The position numbers and the translations under genes are program-made. Below are positions 1 to 9,659 of a stretch of DNA of 64,000 bases, piece after piece (position 1 is the stretch's first letter; each line of letters opens with the position of its first letter). Origin of the DNA: Phallus indusiatus. Taxonomy: Eukaryota > Basidiomycota > Agaricomycetes > Phallales > Phallaceae. The stretch spans positions 41,706 through 105,705 of the forward strand of contig JAQFWX010000119.1 in NCBI GenBank assembly GCA_027605045.1, given 5' to 3'. Below the pieces are notes generated by a model, which ran no database searches, was not told where the DNA came from, and worked only from the letters and a program-made list of their open reading frames with translations.

Positions 1-1
1 C

Positions 2-2875
2 AGTGATCCTGACATACCAGACCTGGTCAACGTCGAGTCTGAAATTGAGGAAGGTGATCGACTGTTCGCGATATCAATGCTGCCCGACGAGCCCGACACT
101 CACCGCATATATGCCACCGAGACCATCTCCCAACGACTGGCCCAGGCCCATGCCAACAACTCGGACGCACCAACTCCCAAGGGTTTTCGGGATATCGTGC
201 CAGAGAGGTTTCACGACTTTGCCGACATTTTCTCAAAGGAGTCGTTCGACTCGTTGCCGCAATCGAAGAAATGGGACCACCCGATAGAGCTTGTGCCAGG
301 TTCTGAACCCAAGTCGTGCAAGATCTACCCGTTGTCGCCCAACGAACAAGCCGAGTTAGATGCGTTTCTAGAAGAAAACCTTGCGTCTGGACGAATCCGA
401 CCCTCCAAGTCGCCCATGGCGTCCCCAGTATTCTTCATCAAGAAGAAAGATGGCTCTCTTCGTCTCATCCAGGACTATCGGGCATTGAATGCTATGACGA
501 TTAAGAACCGTTACCCGCTGCCCCTGATCTCAGAGCTCATCAATAAATTACAAGGTGCCCGGTACTTTACCAAGCTGGACGTGCGCTGGGGTTACAACAA
601 TGTGCGGATAAAGGAAGGAGACGAGTGGAAGGCTGCTTTCCGCACCAACCGCGGCCTTTTCGAACCTCTGGTAATGTTCTTTGGTCTCACTAATAGCCCT
701 GCGACCTTCCAGACAATGATGAACGAGATCTTCGAGGACATGATCTCGGAAGGTGTCGTTGCCGTCTATATCGACGACATTCTCATCTATACTCGGGATC
801 GGGAACAACATGACCAGGTAACACGACGCGTTCTCGAACGTCTCCGTGAGCACAAGCTGTATCTCAAGGCAGAGAAGTGCGAGTTTTGTCGGACTAAGAT
901 CGAGTACTTGGGTGTTGTCATTTCCGAGAACACGGTCGAGATGGATCCCGCGAAAGTCTCGGGTGTCAGAGACTGGCCCGTCCCGAAGAACGTCACTGAG
1001 GTCCAGTCCTTCCTGGGCTTCGCCAACTTCTACCGTCGGTTTATCAAGGATTTCGCGCGTATTGCCAATCCCATGTTCGGGTTAACCAAGAAGGATACGC
1101 CCTTCGTCTGGTCCGACACTTGTCAGCACGCTTTCGATACTCTGAAGTCGTCAATCACCTCTGCTCCTATTCTCCTCATCCCCAACCCCGCTAATCCTTA
1201 CCGGGTTGAAGCAGACAGCTCCGACTTTGCAACAGGCGCAGTTCTTTCACAATTGTCGAGCGAAGACGGTAAATGGCACCCAGTTGCGTTCTTCTCGAAG
1301 GCCCTCGGTCCCGTTGAACGCAACTACGAGATTCACGACAAGGAGATGCTCGCTATCATACGGTCCTTGGAGGAATGGCGACACTTTCTTGAAGGCGCGT
1401 CTCATCCTATCGACATACGGACTGATCACAAGAATCTCGAGTATTTCATGTCCGCACGCAACCTCAATCGTCGTCAAGCCAGATGGTCAGTATATCTCTC
1501 GCGATTCGACTTTACTCTGCAGCATATACCGGGTAAATCAATGGGTAAACCTGATGGCCTGTCCCGCCGCCCAGACCATGGCTCGGGAAAGGACGACAAT
1601 CGTGGCGTCACCTTAATCCGACCTGAAATGTTTGCAATCAATGCTCTGCAAACATTCCGTCTTAAGGGGGAGGAGGAGGACCTTTTACGCCAGATTCGCA
1701 AGGCCAATCGGGAAGGCAAGGTCGAGGATAGTGTGTCTAAAGCCGTTGCAACACTTCGTGCACTGGGTGGTCGCTCAGCTCACTCGTCGGAATGGTTCGA
1801 GGATCAGGACCTCCTTTATTATCGTGGCAAGGTTTACGTGCCAAATGTGGACGAGGTGCGTCGGAAAATCCTTTCTAGACACCACGACACCAAACTCGGT
1901 GGCCACCCGGGTCGTTTCAAGACCCTCGAGCTCGTTTCGCGCACCTTTTGGTGGCCAGGCATCTCTAGGTACGTGCAACGCTATGTAGAGGCCTGCGATA
2001 TGTGTCTACGTACGAAACCGTCTCGTCATGCTCCCTATGGACTTCTCCGACCCACAGAAGTGCCAAGTCGACCTTGGGAACACATCTCAGTCGACTTCAT
2101 CGTGGAGCTGCCAGAATCCAACGGTTTTGACGCGATCCTCTCTGTCGTCGACTCTCTCACCAAACGGGTTCACTTCGTGCCGACATTTACGACACTTGAC
2201 GCGACAGGTCTGGCCCGACTGTACCTCCAGCACGTCTGGAAGCTCCATGGGCTTCCCATGAAGGTGATCTCCGACAGGGGCCCCCAGTTCGCGTCCCGCT
2301 TCACGCAGGAGCTTTCTAGGCTCCTTGGCATACGGCTTGCACCCTCTACTGCATATCATCCTCAAACCGATGGTCAGACGGAACGCGTCAACGCAGAAGT
2401 CGAACAGTACCTTCGACTCTTCACCTCTGAGCGACAGGACGACTGGGACCAGCTACTGCCCATGGCTGAGTTCGCATACAACAACCATGTGCACTCAGCC
2501 ACGCGTTCGACACCTTTTGAGCTCGACACGGGACGACATCCTCGTATGGGATTCGAACCGCAGGTTGCCGACTCGAAGATCGAATCTGTCAACGAGTTCA
2601 AGACGCGTATGGAATCGACGATAGAGGAAGCCAAGGCCGCTATAGCCAGGTCGAAAGACGAGATGGCCAAGTATTACGATCGGAAACACATCCCAGCACC
2701 TGAATACAAGGTTGGCGACAAGGTATACCTCGATTCTAGCGACATCCGCACCACCAGACCTTCCGCCAAATTGTCGCATCGGTACCTAGGCCCATTTCCG
2801 ATAGTCAACAAGGTCGGATCCCATGCATATAGACTACGTCTACCACTGTCGATGTCAAGACTCCACCCTGTCTTC
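2..2875 (+). pseudogene. Gypsy B pol, protease tail to integrase (5' partial, 3' interrupted)
   Basis: The frame is open from base 2; no true start is in the window, because the ATG at 77 lies inside the polyprotein. Reverse transcriptase includes FFIKKKDGSLRLIQDYRALN and the catalytic YIDD near 768-779. RNase H shows VEADSSDFATGAVLSQ and DIRTDHKNLEYF. Integrase has an HHCC zinc-binding region (HHDTKLGGHPGRF to CDMCLRTK), then core motifs around SVDFIVELP, VISDRGPQF and the E of QTDGQTERVNAEVEQ. Reading stops at 2875 because another retrotransposon is inserted within the integrase C-terminal region. The remainder lies at 8885-9250. No internal stop was seen, so the only break visible is the insertion. 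Confidence 0.93.
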
Positions 2876-3227
2876 TGTTAGGGCGACTCAGGGCACACAC
2901 CTAGAGGAGGGAAAACCTAAGATCTATTGAGGGGCAGCGACTAACTACTCACCTAGAGGAGGGAAAACCTAAGAGAACAAGCTCAGGTATCCCCCTCTAG
3001 GGAAAACGCATATAAGTACAGGATACGAAGCGCCCAACTGATCCCCATGGGATCCGAGGAGATATAGACAGAAATCGAGGGAAATCGAAGAGATCGAAAA
3101 ATCGAGAAAACGATGGAACTAATGGAAACGGCAAAGTACGGGAAATGGAGGAAATCGTAACACGAAATGAAACCGAAAGAAATCGAAGAAATCGAATAAT
3201 CGGAAAAGGCGCTAGCGTACCGTGACA
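2876..3227 (-). repeat. 3' LTR of inner element (family A)
   Basis: 352 bp, identical as read to 8528-8879. It contains two direct copies of CTAGAGGAGGGAAAACCTAAG and a U3 rich in the motif GAAATCGA. In element orientation a TATATG box precedes GAGCTTGTTCT. Confidence 0.95.
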
Positions 3228-3240
3228 CCACCCCCCCCTT
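3228..3240 (-). other. Polypurine tract of inner element
   Basis: Minus strand reads AAGGGGGGGGGTGG directly before the 3' LTR. This is the expected site for plus-strand DNA priming in LTR retrotransposons. Confidence 0.85.
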
Positions 3241-3269
3241 CAACAAGGCGGCGACCCGACGCCTGAGAT

Positions 3270-6200
3270 TCAGCTATTAGGACGCGGAAGGAAAATAAGA
3301 CCGCCAATCATTCTGGGTGCATTCGGATGAGATCGATAGAAATCTTGTACGAGATCGTGTGCTGCGACATCTTTCTCGGGAATCCATTGGTCGTGCTCTG
3401 GACCATAGCCCTCCCAGCGAACCTTGAACTCCAGTCGCCGGCGGAAAACACGACTGTCCAATATTTCTTCAACCACATAATGTTCACCATCATCGCGAAT
3501 CTCCGGGGGTGGAGGAGGTTTAGAACGACGACCTGGTATACGGTCCGGTCTCATTGGTTTCAACTTACTGACGTGGAACACGGGGTGAATTCGAGACATC
3601 GATTTCGGTAGAACGAGTCGATATGAGCGGGTCCCGACTTTGGTCGCGATAGGAAATGGGCCTAGAAAGCGATGCGATAATTTGGCAGATGGACGAGTGG
3701 TTTTGATGTCGCTAGCATCTAGATAAACCTGATCTCCAGATTTGTAGTTAGGAGCCGGTAAATGTTTACGATCATAGTACTTAGCCATGTCGTCCTTAGC
3801 CTTAAGAATCGCAGCGCGAGCTTCCTCCCAAGAATGAGACATCCTATTCTTGAAGTCATTAACCGATTCGATCTTCGATTCTGTTGAACGCGGTTCGAAA
3901 CCCATTCGAGGATGGCGACCAGTATCGAGTTCGAAAGGTGTCGCTTGGGTAGCCGAATGAACATGATTATTATATGCGAACTCGGCCATCGGTAGCAATC
4001 GATCCCAGTCGTCCTGACGCTCAGAGGTGAAGATACGAAGATACTGCTCTACTTCAGCATTCGCTCGTTCTGTCTGACCATCGGTCTGGGGGTGGTACGC
4101 AGTAGAGCGTGCAAGCCGAATACCAAGTAATCGAGAGAGTTCCTGGGTAAAACGAGACGAGAACTGAGGTCCGCGATCTGAGATGATCTTCTCGGGTAGT
4201 CCATGCAACTTCCAGACGTGTTGGAGGTAGAGAGATGCAAGGCCAGAAGCGTCAACAGTAGTAAATGTTGGGACGAAATGAACCCGTTTCGTCAACGAGT
4301 CTACTACAGAGAGGATTGCGTCATAACCATTCGATTCGGGGAGTTCGACAATGAAATCGACTGATATGAATTGCCAAGGTCGATTTGGAGTCTCGGTAGG
4401 TTGTAGTTCGCCATATGGAGCATGTCGAGAAGGTTTCGTCCGCATACAAGTGTCGCAAGCCTCTACATACCGCTGTACATATCGAGAAATCCCCGGCCAC
4501 CAAAAGGTTCGCGATACCAGTTCCAATGTTTTAAATCGACCTGGGTGACCAGCGAGTTTGGTGTCATGGTGTCGTTGAACGATTTCTCGCCGTAGATCGT
4601 CTACTTCGGGAACATAGATCTTCCCTCGGTAGTAAATGACGTCTTGATCTTCAGCCCATTCACTGGTGTGAACTGATCTCCCACCTATCGCCTTAAGGGA
4701 TTCGATGGCTTTCGAAACGCTATCTTCTCGTTTGCCTTCTCTGTTCGCCTTCCGTATCTGGCCTAGGAACTCGTCCTCCTCCCCTCTAAGGCGGAATGTT
4801 TGCATGGCGTTGACGGCAAACATTTCGGGTCGGATTAGAGTGATATCTCGATTGTCCAGCTTTCCCGAGCCATGATCGGCACGACGCGAAAGGCCGTCAG
4901 GCTTACCCATCGATTTACCAGGTGTATGCCGCAAGGTGAAATCGAAACGCGCGAGATAAACCGACCAACGAGCCTGCCTACGATTTAGATTACGAGCCGT
5001 CATGAAGTACTCTAGGTTTTTGTGATCCGTGCGAATGTCAATTGGATGAGTCGCACCTTCCAAGAAATGTCGCCACTCTTCTAATGCTCGAATGATAGCT
5101 AACATCTCTTTATCGTGGATTTCGTAATTTCGCTCCACCGGGCTCAAAGCCTTCGAGAAGAAAGCCACTGGATGCCATTTGTTGTCCTCGAGAGAAGGTT
5201 GAGACAGGACGGCACCTGTCGCGAAATCAGAACTGTCAGCTTCTACCCGATAGGGCTTCGATGGATCAGGAATCGCAAGAACCGGGGCAGAGGTCATTGC
5301 CGATTTCAGAGAGTCGAAAGCTTGTTGACAAATGTCGGACCAGATGAACGGGGCTTCTTTCTTAGTGAGACTGAATAAGGGGACAGCGATCAGTGAGAAG
5401 TCCTTGATAAATCGACGATAGAAGTTTGCGAAGCCCAAAAACGACTGCACCTCGGTGACATTTTTCGGGACTGGCCAATCTCTGACACCCGACACCTTCG
5501 CGGGATCCATTTCGACAGTGTTCTCGGAGATGACCAGACCTAAATACTCGATCTTAGTACGACAGAATTCACACTTCTCGGCTTTGAGATAGAGTTTATG
5601 CTCCCTCAGCCGTTCTAAGACACGACGTGTGATGCGATCGTGTTCTTCTTTCGTTCTCGTGTAGATCAGGATATCGTCGATATAAACAGCCACAACCCCT
5701 TCCGTGATCATGTCTTCGAAAATCTCGTTCATCATCGTCTGGAAGGTCGCTGGACTGTTAGTCAAACCAAAGAACATGACCAAGGGTTCGAACAGTCCTC
5801 GATTCGTGCGAAATGCTGCTTTCCACTCGTCGCCCTCTTTGATGCGAACATTGTTGTATCCCCATCTAACATCGAGTTTCGTGAAGTACTTCGCTCCCCT
5901 TAATTTGTTGACAAGTTCGGGAATTAGGGGTAACGGGTATCGATTTTTGATGGTCATCGCGTTGAGAGCCCGATAGTCTTGAATAAGTCGTAGAGAGCCG
6001 TCTTTCTTCTTGATAAAGAAAACCGGGGAAGCCATGGGCGATTTCGAGGGGCGGATTCGACCAGAACGAAGATTCTCTTCCAGAAACGCATCGAGCTCCT
6101 TCTGTTCATTGGGCGAAAGGGGGTACACCTTGCAAAACTTGGGATCCGAATCAGGTAGGAGCTCTATCGCATGATCCCACTTCTTCGAAGGTGGCAATGA

Positions 6201-7097
6201 ATCGAAAGACTCTTTCGCGAAAACGTCTTCGAAATCGTGGAACATTTCGGGGACGATTTCTCGAAATCCAGATTTGAGTGTACCCCTTGTGTTATTCGCA
6301 TGTGCCTGAGCCAATCGCTGTGAGATGGTTTCAGTTGCTCTGATGCGGCAACTGTCCAGGGGTTCTGAATTAAGAGAAACCGCGAACAGTCGATCTCCCT
6401 CTTCTGGGTGAAACTCATCCTCCACATTCACGAGATCTGGCATATCTGGATCTGTGGATTCGGTTTCGTCAAGGGTGACAGGAGGGATTGCTCGAACTGA
6501 ACGTAGGAAACGTTTTGGGCCTTTCTTTTCGACAGGAGGCGGTCTACAAGATCGACATTCGGGATTACACCGGGTCAGCTCAACCTCACCAGTTGAGTAG
6601 TCAATCACCGGGTTATGAGCCTTGAACCAGGGTAATCCAAGCAGCACTGGGTACTTGCCGAGGGCAGTGACGGCAAACATGACACGTTCGGAATGTGTCT
6701 GATATCGCATCACCAAGTCCACCACGTGCGTGATGTTTCCTGCTTGATTGGGAGTACCATCAACATTGAAAACAGGAATCGGTTTCGGTAATCGAATCTT
6801 CGGGAGCCGATTTTTCTCGACAAAGTCTTGGTCAAGGAACATCCCACTGGCACCGGTGTCAAGCATCGCTTTTGAATGAATAAGATCGCCAGTGTCAGTG
6901 CTCTGGAGTTCTACATCGATTTCGAGTTTCTGAGTACCGGCAGTGGCGTTCAGACGGTATTCATGGGGAATCCGCTTGCGTTTTCCAATCGAAAGGCGAC
7001 GAGGAGCAGGGATCGGAGGATTTGAGGGAGGAATAGATGCATCAGAATCAATAGAATTCGAATCAGAAGTCTCATTGCACTTGTCGTCTATGTACAA
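3270..7097 (-). CDS. Pol polyprotein: protease, RT, RNase H, integrase, chromodomain
   Basis: About 1275 codons. Retropepsin-like protease has AMLDTGASGMFLD near residue 80. RT carries FFIKKKDGSLRLIQDYRALN and YIDD. RNase H has VEADSSDFATGAVLSQ and TDHKNLEYF. Integrase has an HHCC motif (HHDTKLAGHPGRF to CDTCMRTK), the catalytic region SVDFIVELP, SDRGPQF and E of QTDGQTERANAEVEQ. A C-terminal chromodomain (HYVVEEILDSRVFRRRLEF, VRWEGYGPEHDQW) may guide insertion to chromatin. The frame is -1 relative to gag and its first codon here is TTG, so expression as a gag-pol frameshift product is more likely than an independent start. The frame stays open upstream through the gag stop to about 7188. 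No premature stop. Confidence 0.95.
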   Translation of the reverse strand: MYIDDKCNETSDSNSIDSDASIPPSNPPIPAPRRLSIGKRKRIPHEYRLNATAGTQKLEIDVELQSTDTGDLIHSKAMLDTGASGMFLDQDFVEKNRLPKIRLPKPIPVFNVDGTPNQAGNITHVVDLVMRYQTHSERVMFAVTALGKYPVLLGLPWFKAHNPVIDYSTGEVELTRCNPECRSCRPPPVEKKGPKRFLRSVRAIPPVTLDETESTDPDMPDLVNVEDEFHPEEGDRLFAVSLNSEPLDSCRIRATETISQRLAQAHANNTRGTLKSGFREIVPEMFHDFEDVFAKESFDSLPPSKKWDHAIELLPDSDPKFCKVYPLSPNEQKELDAFLEENLRSGRIRPSKSPMASPVFFIKKKDGSLRLIQDYRALNAMTIKNRYPLPLIPELVNKLRGAKYFTKLDVRWGYNNVRIKEGDEWKAAFRTNRGLFEPLVMFFGLTNSPATFQTMMNEIFEDMITEGVVAVYIDDILIYTRTKEEHDRITRRVLERLREHKLYLKAEKCEFCRTKIEYLGLVISENTVEMDPAKVSGVRDWPVPKNVTEVQSFLGFANFYRRFIKDFSLIAVPLFSLTKKEAPFIWSDICQQAFDSLKSAMTSAPVLAIPDPSKPYRVEADSSDFATGAVLSQPSLEDNKWHPVAFFSKALSPVERNYEIHDKEMLAIIRALEEWRHFLEGATHPIDIRTDHKNLEYFMTARNLNRRQARWSVYLARFDFTLRHTPGKSMGKPDGLSRRADHGSGKLDNRDITLIRPEMFAVNAMQTFRLRGEEDEFLGQIRKANREGKREDSVSKAIESLKAIGGRSVHTSEWAEDQDVIYYRGKIYVPEVDDLRREIVQRHHDTKLAGHPGRFKTLELVSRTFWWPGISRYVQRYVEACDTCMRTKPSRHAPYGELQPTETPNRPWQFISVDFIVELPESNGYDAILSVVDSLTKRVHFVPTFTTVDASGLASLYLQHVWKLHGLPEKIISDRGPQFSSRFTQELSRLLGIRLARSTAYHPQTDGQTERANAEVEQYLRIFTSERQDDWDRLLPMAEFAYNNHVHSATQATPFELDTGRHPRMGFEPRSTESKIESVNDFKNRMSHSWEEARAAILKAKDDMAKYYDRKHLPAPNYKSGDQVYLDASDIKTTRPSAKLSHRFLGPFPIATKVGTRSYRLVLPKSMSRIHPVFHVSKLKPMRPDRIPGRRSKPPPPPEIRDDGEHYVVEEILDSRVFRRRLEFKVRWEGYGPEHDQWIPEKDVAAHDLVQDFYRSHPNAPRMIGGLIFLPRPNS

Positions 7098-7138
7098 TAC
7101 ATCGAATCTATTTGATGACGGCAGTGAGGGCGCATCCC

Positions 7139-8383
7139 TTACTCGCTGCCGTTCTGAAAATCCTCTCTGGTCGAAGTGATCGCGATCTCATTTTCTTCGA
7201 CAGCGATCTCAGCACGATTCTGCGTTTCCAGCACATCTTGTTGAGTGAAACGTTGTTCGAGAATTTCGTCGATTTCATCGGCCTGCATGAATCGAACATC
7301 GAACGCGCGTGGGCAGTCCTTAACGAGATGGCCTAACTGCCCACATCGGAAACACCGGGCTGTCTCAGCCTGTATGCGGCGACGAGCAGCGTCAACCTCC
7401 ATGGCATCATTTCGGATTGGAGGTACGACGTTAACTGGAGTAGAAACCGATGGTCGTACAGGGGGAGAGATGGTGGTAGGAATCGATGCGCGAGGCGGGG
7501 GAAAAGGAGGTGGGGAGTAGATAGGGGGTCCAGCTGTACGTTGATAGACCGGGAAAGGGCTGGGTCGAGTTCGGGATATCGGAATCGACGTAAGAGGGGT
7601 TGAAATCGAATTACCGGGAACGACTCGTCGTTGGGTGGCATTGAAAGCATCGTTGGTACGACGAGCTTGATCGAAAAGACGAGCGGCTTGAACCCAGCCT
7701 TCGTAATCGCTATAATCGGGTCGATTCTGCATCGTTCCAACCTTACTGGCGATTTCTCGATCTAAGCCCTGTCGGTAGTAGGTAGTTAACGCAAGACCAT
7801 CATGAACCGTGAAACCCGCGCGATCCACGATAATGCGAAAGGCGTCAGTGTAATCATCTACGTTTCGACCTCCTTGAGCATAACGTCCTGAGAGAAGGAG
7901 GTTCAGCGAATCTTCAGCCTCGGTTACCGGGAAGAATTCAGAGCGAAACCTTTGTCGGAAGTCTTCCCAGGTCTCATAAGGAACTAACCCTCGATTGTAC
8001 TGGGCCTGAATAAGTTCGGCGAAGGCACCAGCGCGCCCACTATTCATGTAAGAAAGTACCCAAATGATTTTGGTACTGAGATTCGGGAAATCGCCGCCAC
8101 ATACGCTCATGTAAAGATCGACAGAGTTCCAGAATATACGGCCGTTTTTGCGATCCCCATCATAGGCGAGAGGTACAGCAGGGCGAGTGTTTCGAGACGA
8201 TCTCGTCTCGTTTTGGGGATTTGGAGCCGAGGCTCTGGGATTGGGGTTTGTCGGATTAGAGGGATCGGCAGCAGGAGCCTGAGGGGTGAAGAGTCGGTCG
8301 AGATGAGTTACGAGCTCTTCTATTCTTTGTTCAATCGCAGAGAGGCGACTTTCAGTAGTAGGGTCACTCTCTTCTAGATCCAT
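7139..8383 (-). CDS. Gag protein with CCHC zinc knuckle
   Basis: 414 aa starting MDLEESDPTTESRLSAIEQR. The N-terminus is predicted coiled coil (AIEQRIEELVTHLDRLF), followed by a Pro/Asn-rich linker and a retrotransposon gag core (WNSVDLYMSV through YARGLVPYETWEDF-like sequence). The C-terminal zinc knuckle is CFRCGQLGHLVKDC (C-x2-C-x4-H-x4-C), which binds the RNA genome. It is the first gene of the element, about 140 bp downstream of the 5' LTR. The stop TAA (7139-7141) overlaps the open pol frame by roughly 45-50 nt. Confidence 0.93.
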   Translation of the reverse strand: MDLEESDPTTESRLSAIEQRIEELVTHLDRLFTPQAPAADPSNPTNPNPRASAPNPQNETRSSRNTRPAVPLAYDGDRKNGRIFWNSVDLYMSVCGGDFPNLSTKIIWVLSYMNSGRAGAFAELIQAQYNRGLVPYETWEDFRQRFRSEFFPVTEAEDSLNLLLSGRYAQGGRNVDDYTDAFRIIVDRAGFTVHDGLALTTYYRQGLDREIASKVGTMQNRPDYSDYEGWVQAARLFDQARRTNDAFNATQRRVVPGNSISTPLTSIPISRTRPSPFPVYQRTAGPPIYSPPPFPPPRASIPTTISPPVRPSVSTPVNVVPPIRNDAMEVDAARRRIQAETARCFRCGQLGHLVKDCPRAFDVRFMQADEIDEILEQRFTQQDVLETQNRAEIAVEENEIAITSTREDFQNGSE

Positions 8384-8514
8384 GACGAAAGAAATCGAAG
8401 AACGAAGGACGGAGGGGTCGTTTTATGGGCGAAAGCGTCGGGAACGTCTGAGACACTGCTGACGAAGAGTTTCCGAAAGAAAACGACGATAGAAACAACC
8501 AGTCCGAAAGGTAG

Positions 8515-8525
8515 GAGCTTGTTCT
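8515..8525 (-). other. Self-primer binding site of inner element
   Basis: Two nucleotides inside the 5' LTR the minus strand reads AGAACAAGCTC. This is the exact reverse complement of GAGCTTGTTCT inside the LTR (8626-8636), which lies about 31 nt after the TATA box, at the expected RNA 5' end. The arrangement matches Tf1-type self-priming of reverse transcription. No match to the usual initiator-tRNA 3' end was seen here. Confidence 0.8.
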
Positions 8526-8527
8526 AC

Positions 8528-8879
8528 TGTTAGGGCGACTCAGGGCACACACCTAGAGGAGGGAAAACCTAAGATCTATTGAGGGGCAGCGACTAACTAC
8601 TCACCTAGAGGAGGGAAAACCTAAGAGAACAAGCTCAGGTATCCCCCTCTAGGGAAAACGCATATAAGTACAGGATACGAAGCGCCCAACTGATCCCCAT
8701 GGGATCCGAGGAGATATAGACAGAAATCGAGGGAAATCGAAGAGATCGAAAAATCGAGAAAACGATGGAACTAATGGAAACGGCAAAGTACGGGAAATGG
8801 AGGAAATCGTAACACGAAATGAAACCGAAAGAAATCGAAGAAATCGAATAATCGGAAAAGGCGCTAGCGTACCGTGACA
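8528..8879 (-). repeat. 5' LTR of inner element (family A)
   Basis: 352 bp, identical as read to 2876-3227. Contains the presumed promoter, the hairpin-like CCTGAGCTTGTTCTCTTAGG and the direct repeats described for the other LTR. Confidence 0.95.
8661..8667 (-). promoter_or_regulatory. TATA box of family A LTR
   Basis: Minus strand TTATATG, about 31 nt upstream of GAGCTTGTTCT (8636 to 8626), the predicted transcript start. The same spacing occurs in the other A-family LTR copies. Confidence 0.6.
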
Positions 8880-8884
8880 TCTTC

Positions 8885-9250
8885 CATGTCGGGAAGTTAC
8901 GTCCAAAGGTCGAGGATACGATCCCGGGTCGTCGTGTTAAGGCTCCACCACCTCCTGAGGTCAGAGATGACGGTGAACACTACGTCGTGGAACGGATTTT
9001 GGACAGTCGTGTCTTCCGGAGACGACTCGAGTATAAGGTGCGTTGGGAAGGCTATGGTCCCGAGCACGATCAGTGGGAACCCGAGTCGAATATTGCAGCC
9101 CCAGATCTCATTAAGGAATTCCACCGCGAACATCCGAGTGCGCCACGCTCGATAAATGGCCTTCTTTTCCATCGTCGCCCTCGGTTCGATTTTTCTAAGT
9201 TACAAGCGTCATTAGTCGAAGCTACAGGCGTCGGGACGCCGCCTCGTTGA
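8885..9250 (+). pseudogene. 3' end of outer gypsy pol: integrase tail and chromodomain
   Basis: Continues the frame broken at 2875 once the inner element and one TCTTC copy are removed. It begins HVGKLRPKVED and carries a chromodomain (HYVVERILDSRVFRRRLEY, VRWEGYGPEHDQWEPE). The stop is at 9248-9250, followed immediately by the purine tract and 3' LTR. The product is separated from its N-terminal part by 6 kb and cannot be made in one piece. Confidence 0.93.
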
Positions 9251-9261
9251 AGGGGGGATGG

Positions 9262-9659
9262 TGTCAGGGTACGCTACCGCGTCCCCTCATTTTCCTTATT
9301 TATTATCATCGGTATATGTTTATTTCTATTTCATTTACATTTCCCGTCCATTACTTCCACTTTCCGTTTCCTTGTTCTGCCTCTATTTCACTTTCTCTGC
9401 TCGCGCGCGTCGCGCGCTCGTACTCGGCGTGATGCCCGTGACATCACGTCGCTTAGGTTCGGTTCGGGCGCCTAGCACTTAGCTGTGTCAGGGCCGCACG
9501 CCGCGTTATCGTTTTTCATGTATATAGTCGCTGTCCCTAGAGTGAGGGTCCCTAAGCTTGTTCTCTTAGGATCCCCTCCCTCTAGGTGAGTAGTATAGTT
9601 ATCGTCCAATATAGTACTTAGGATCCCCTCCCTCTAGTGTGAGCTGAGTAGCCCTAACA
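9262..9659 (+). repeat. 3' LTR of outer element (family B, 398 bp)
   Basis: TGTCAGGG...CCTAACA. It holds a TATATAG box (9521-9527), then CCTAAGCTTGTTCTCTTAGG (9551-9570), and two direct copies of CTTAGGATCCCCTCCCTCTAG. The architecture is the same as family A although much of the sequence differs. The 5' partner is outside the window, so no target duplication can be checked. Confidence 0.9.

Larger units (their letters stand above)
2876..8879 (-). mobile_element. Inner complete Ty3/gypsy chromovirus (LTR family A), apparently intact
   Basis: A 6004-bp minus-strand element inserted into the outer element. Two 352-bp LTRs read as identical and are bounded by TG...CA. A 5-bp target duplication TCTTC lies at 2871-2875 and 8880-8884. 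In element order: 5' LTR (8528-8879), primer-binding site (8515-8525), gag (7139-8383), pol with chromodomain (3270-7097), purine tract (3228-3240), 3' LTR (2876-3227). Long open frames and identical LTRs point to a very recent insertion and possible activity. The self-complementary primer site places it near the Tf1/sushi group of chromoviruses. Confidence 0.95.
1..9659 (+). mobile_element. Outer Ty3/gypsy chromovirus (LTR family B), 5' end outside window, split by a second element
   Basis: Plus-strand gag-pol LTR retrotransposon. The window opens inside pol. Reverse transcriptase, RNase H and integrase are followed, beyond the inserted element (2876-8879), by a chromodomain, a purine-rich tract (9250-9261, AAGGGGGGATGG) and the 3' LTR (9262-9659). 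The TCTTC at 2871-2875 is duplicated at 8880-8884, and removing the inner element plus one TCTTC rejoins the reading frame exactly. Its protein closely resembles that of the inner element, but the LTR differs (398 versus 352 bp), so the two are sister families. The 5' LTR and gag lie left of the window. Confidence 0.95.

Noticed and set aside
77..2881. ATG at 77 as the start of the gypsy pol gene
   Set aside because: The frame is open upstream to base 2 and matches internal sequence of the inner element's pol, so it is an internal methionine.
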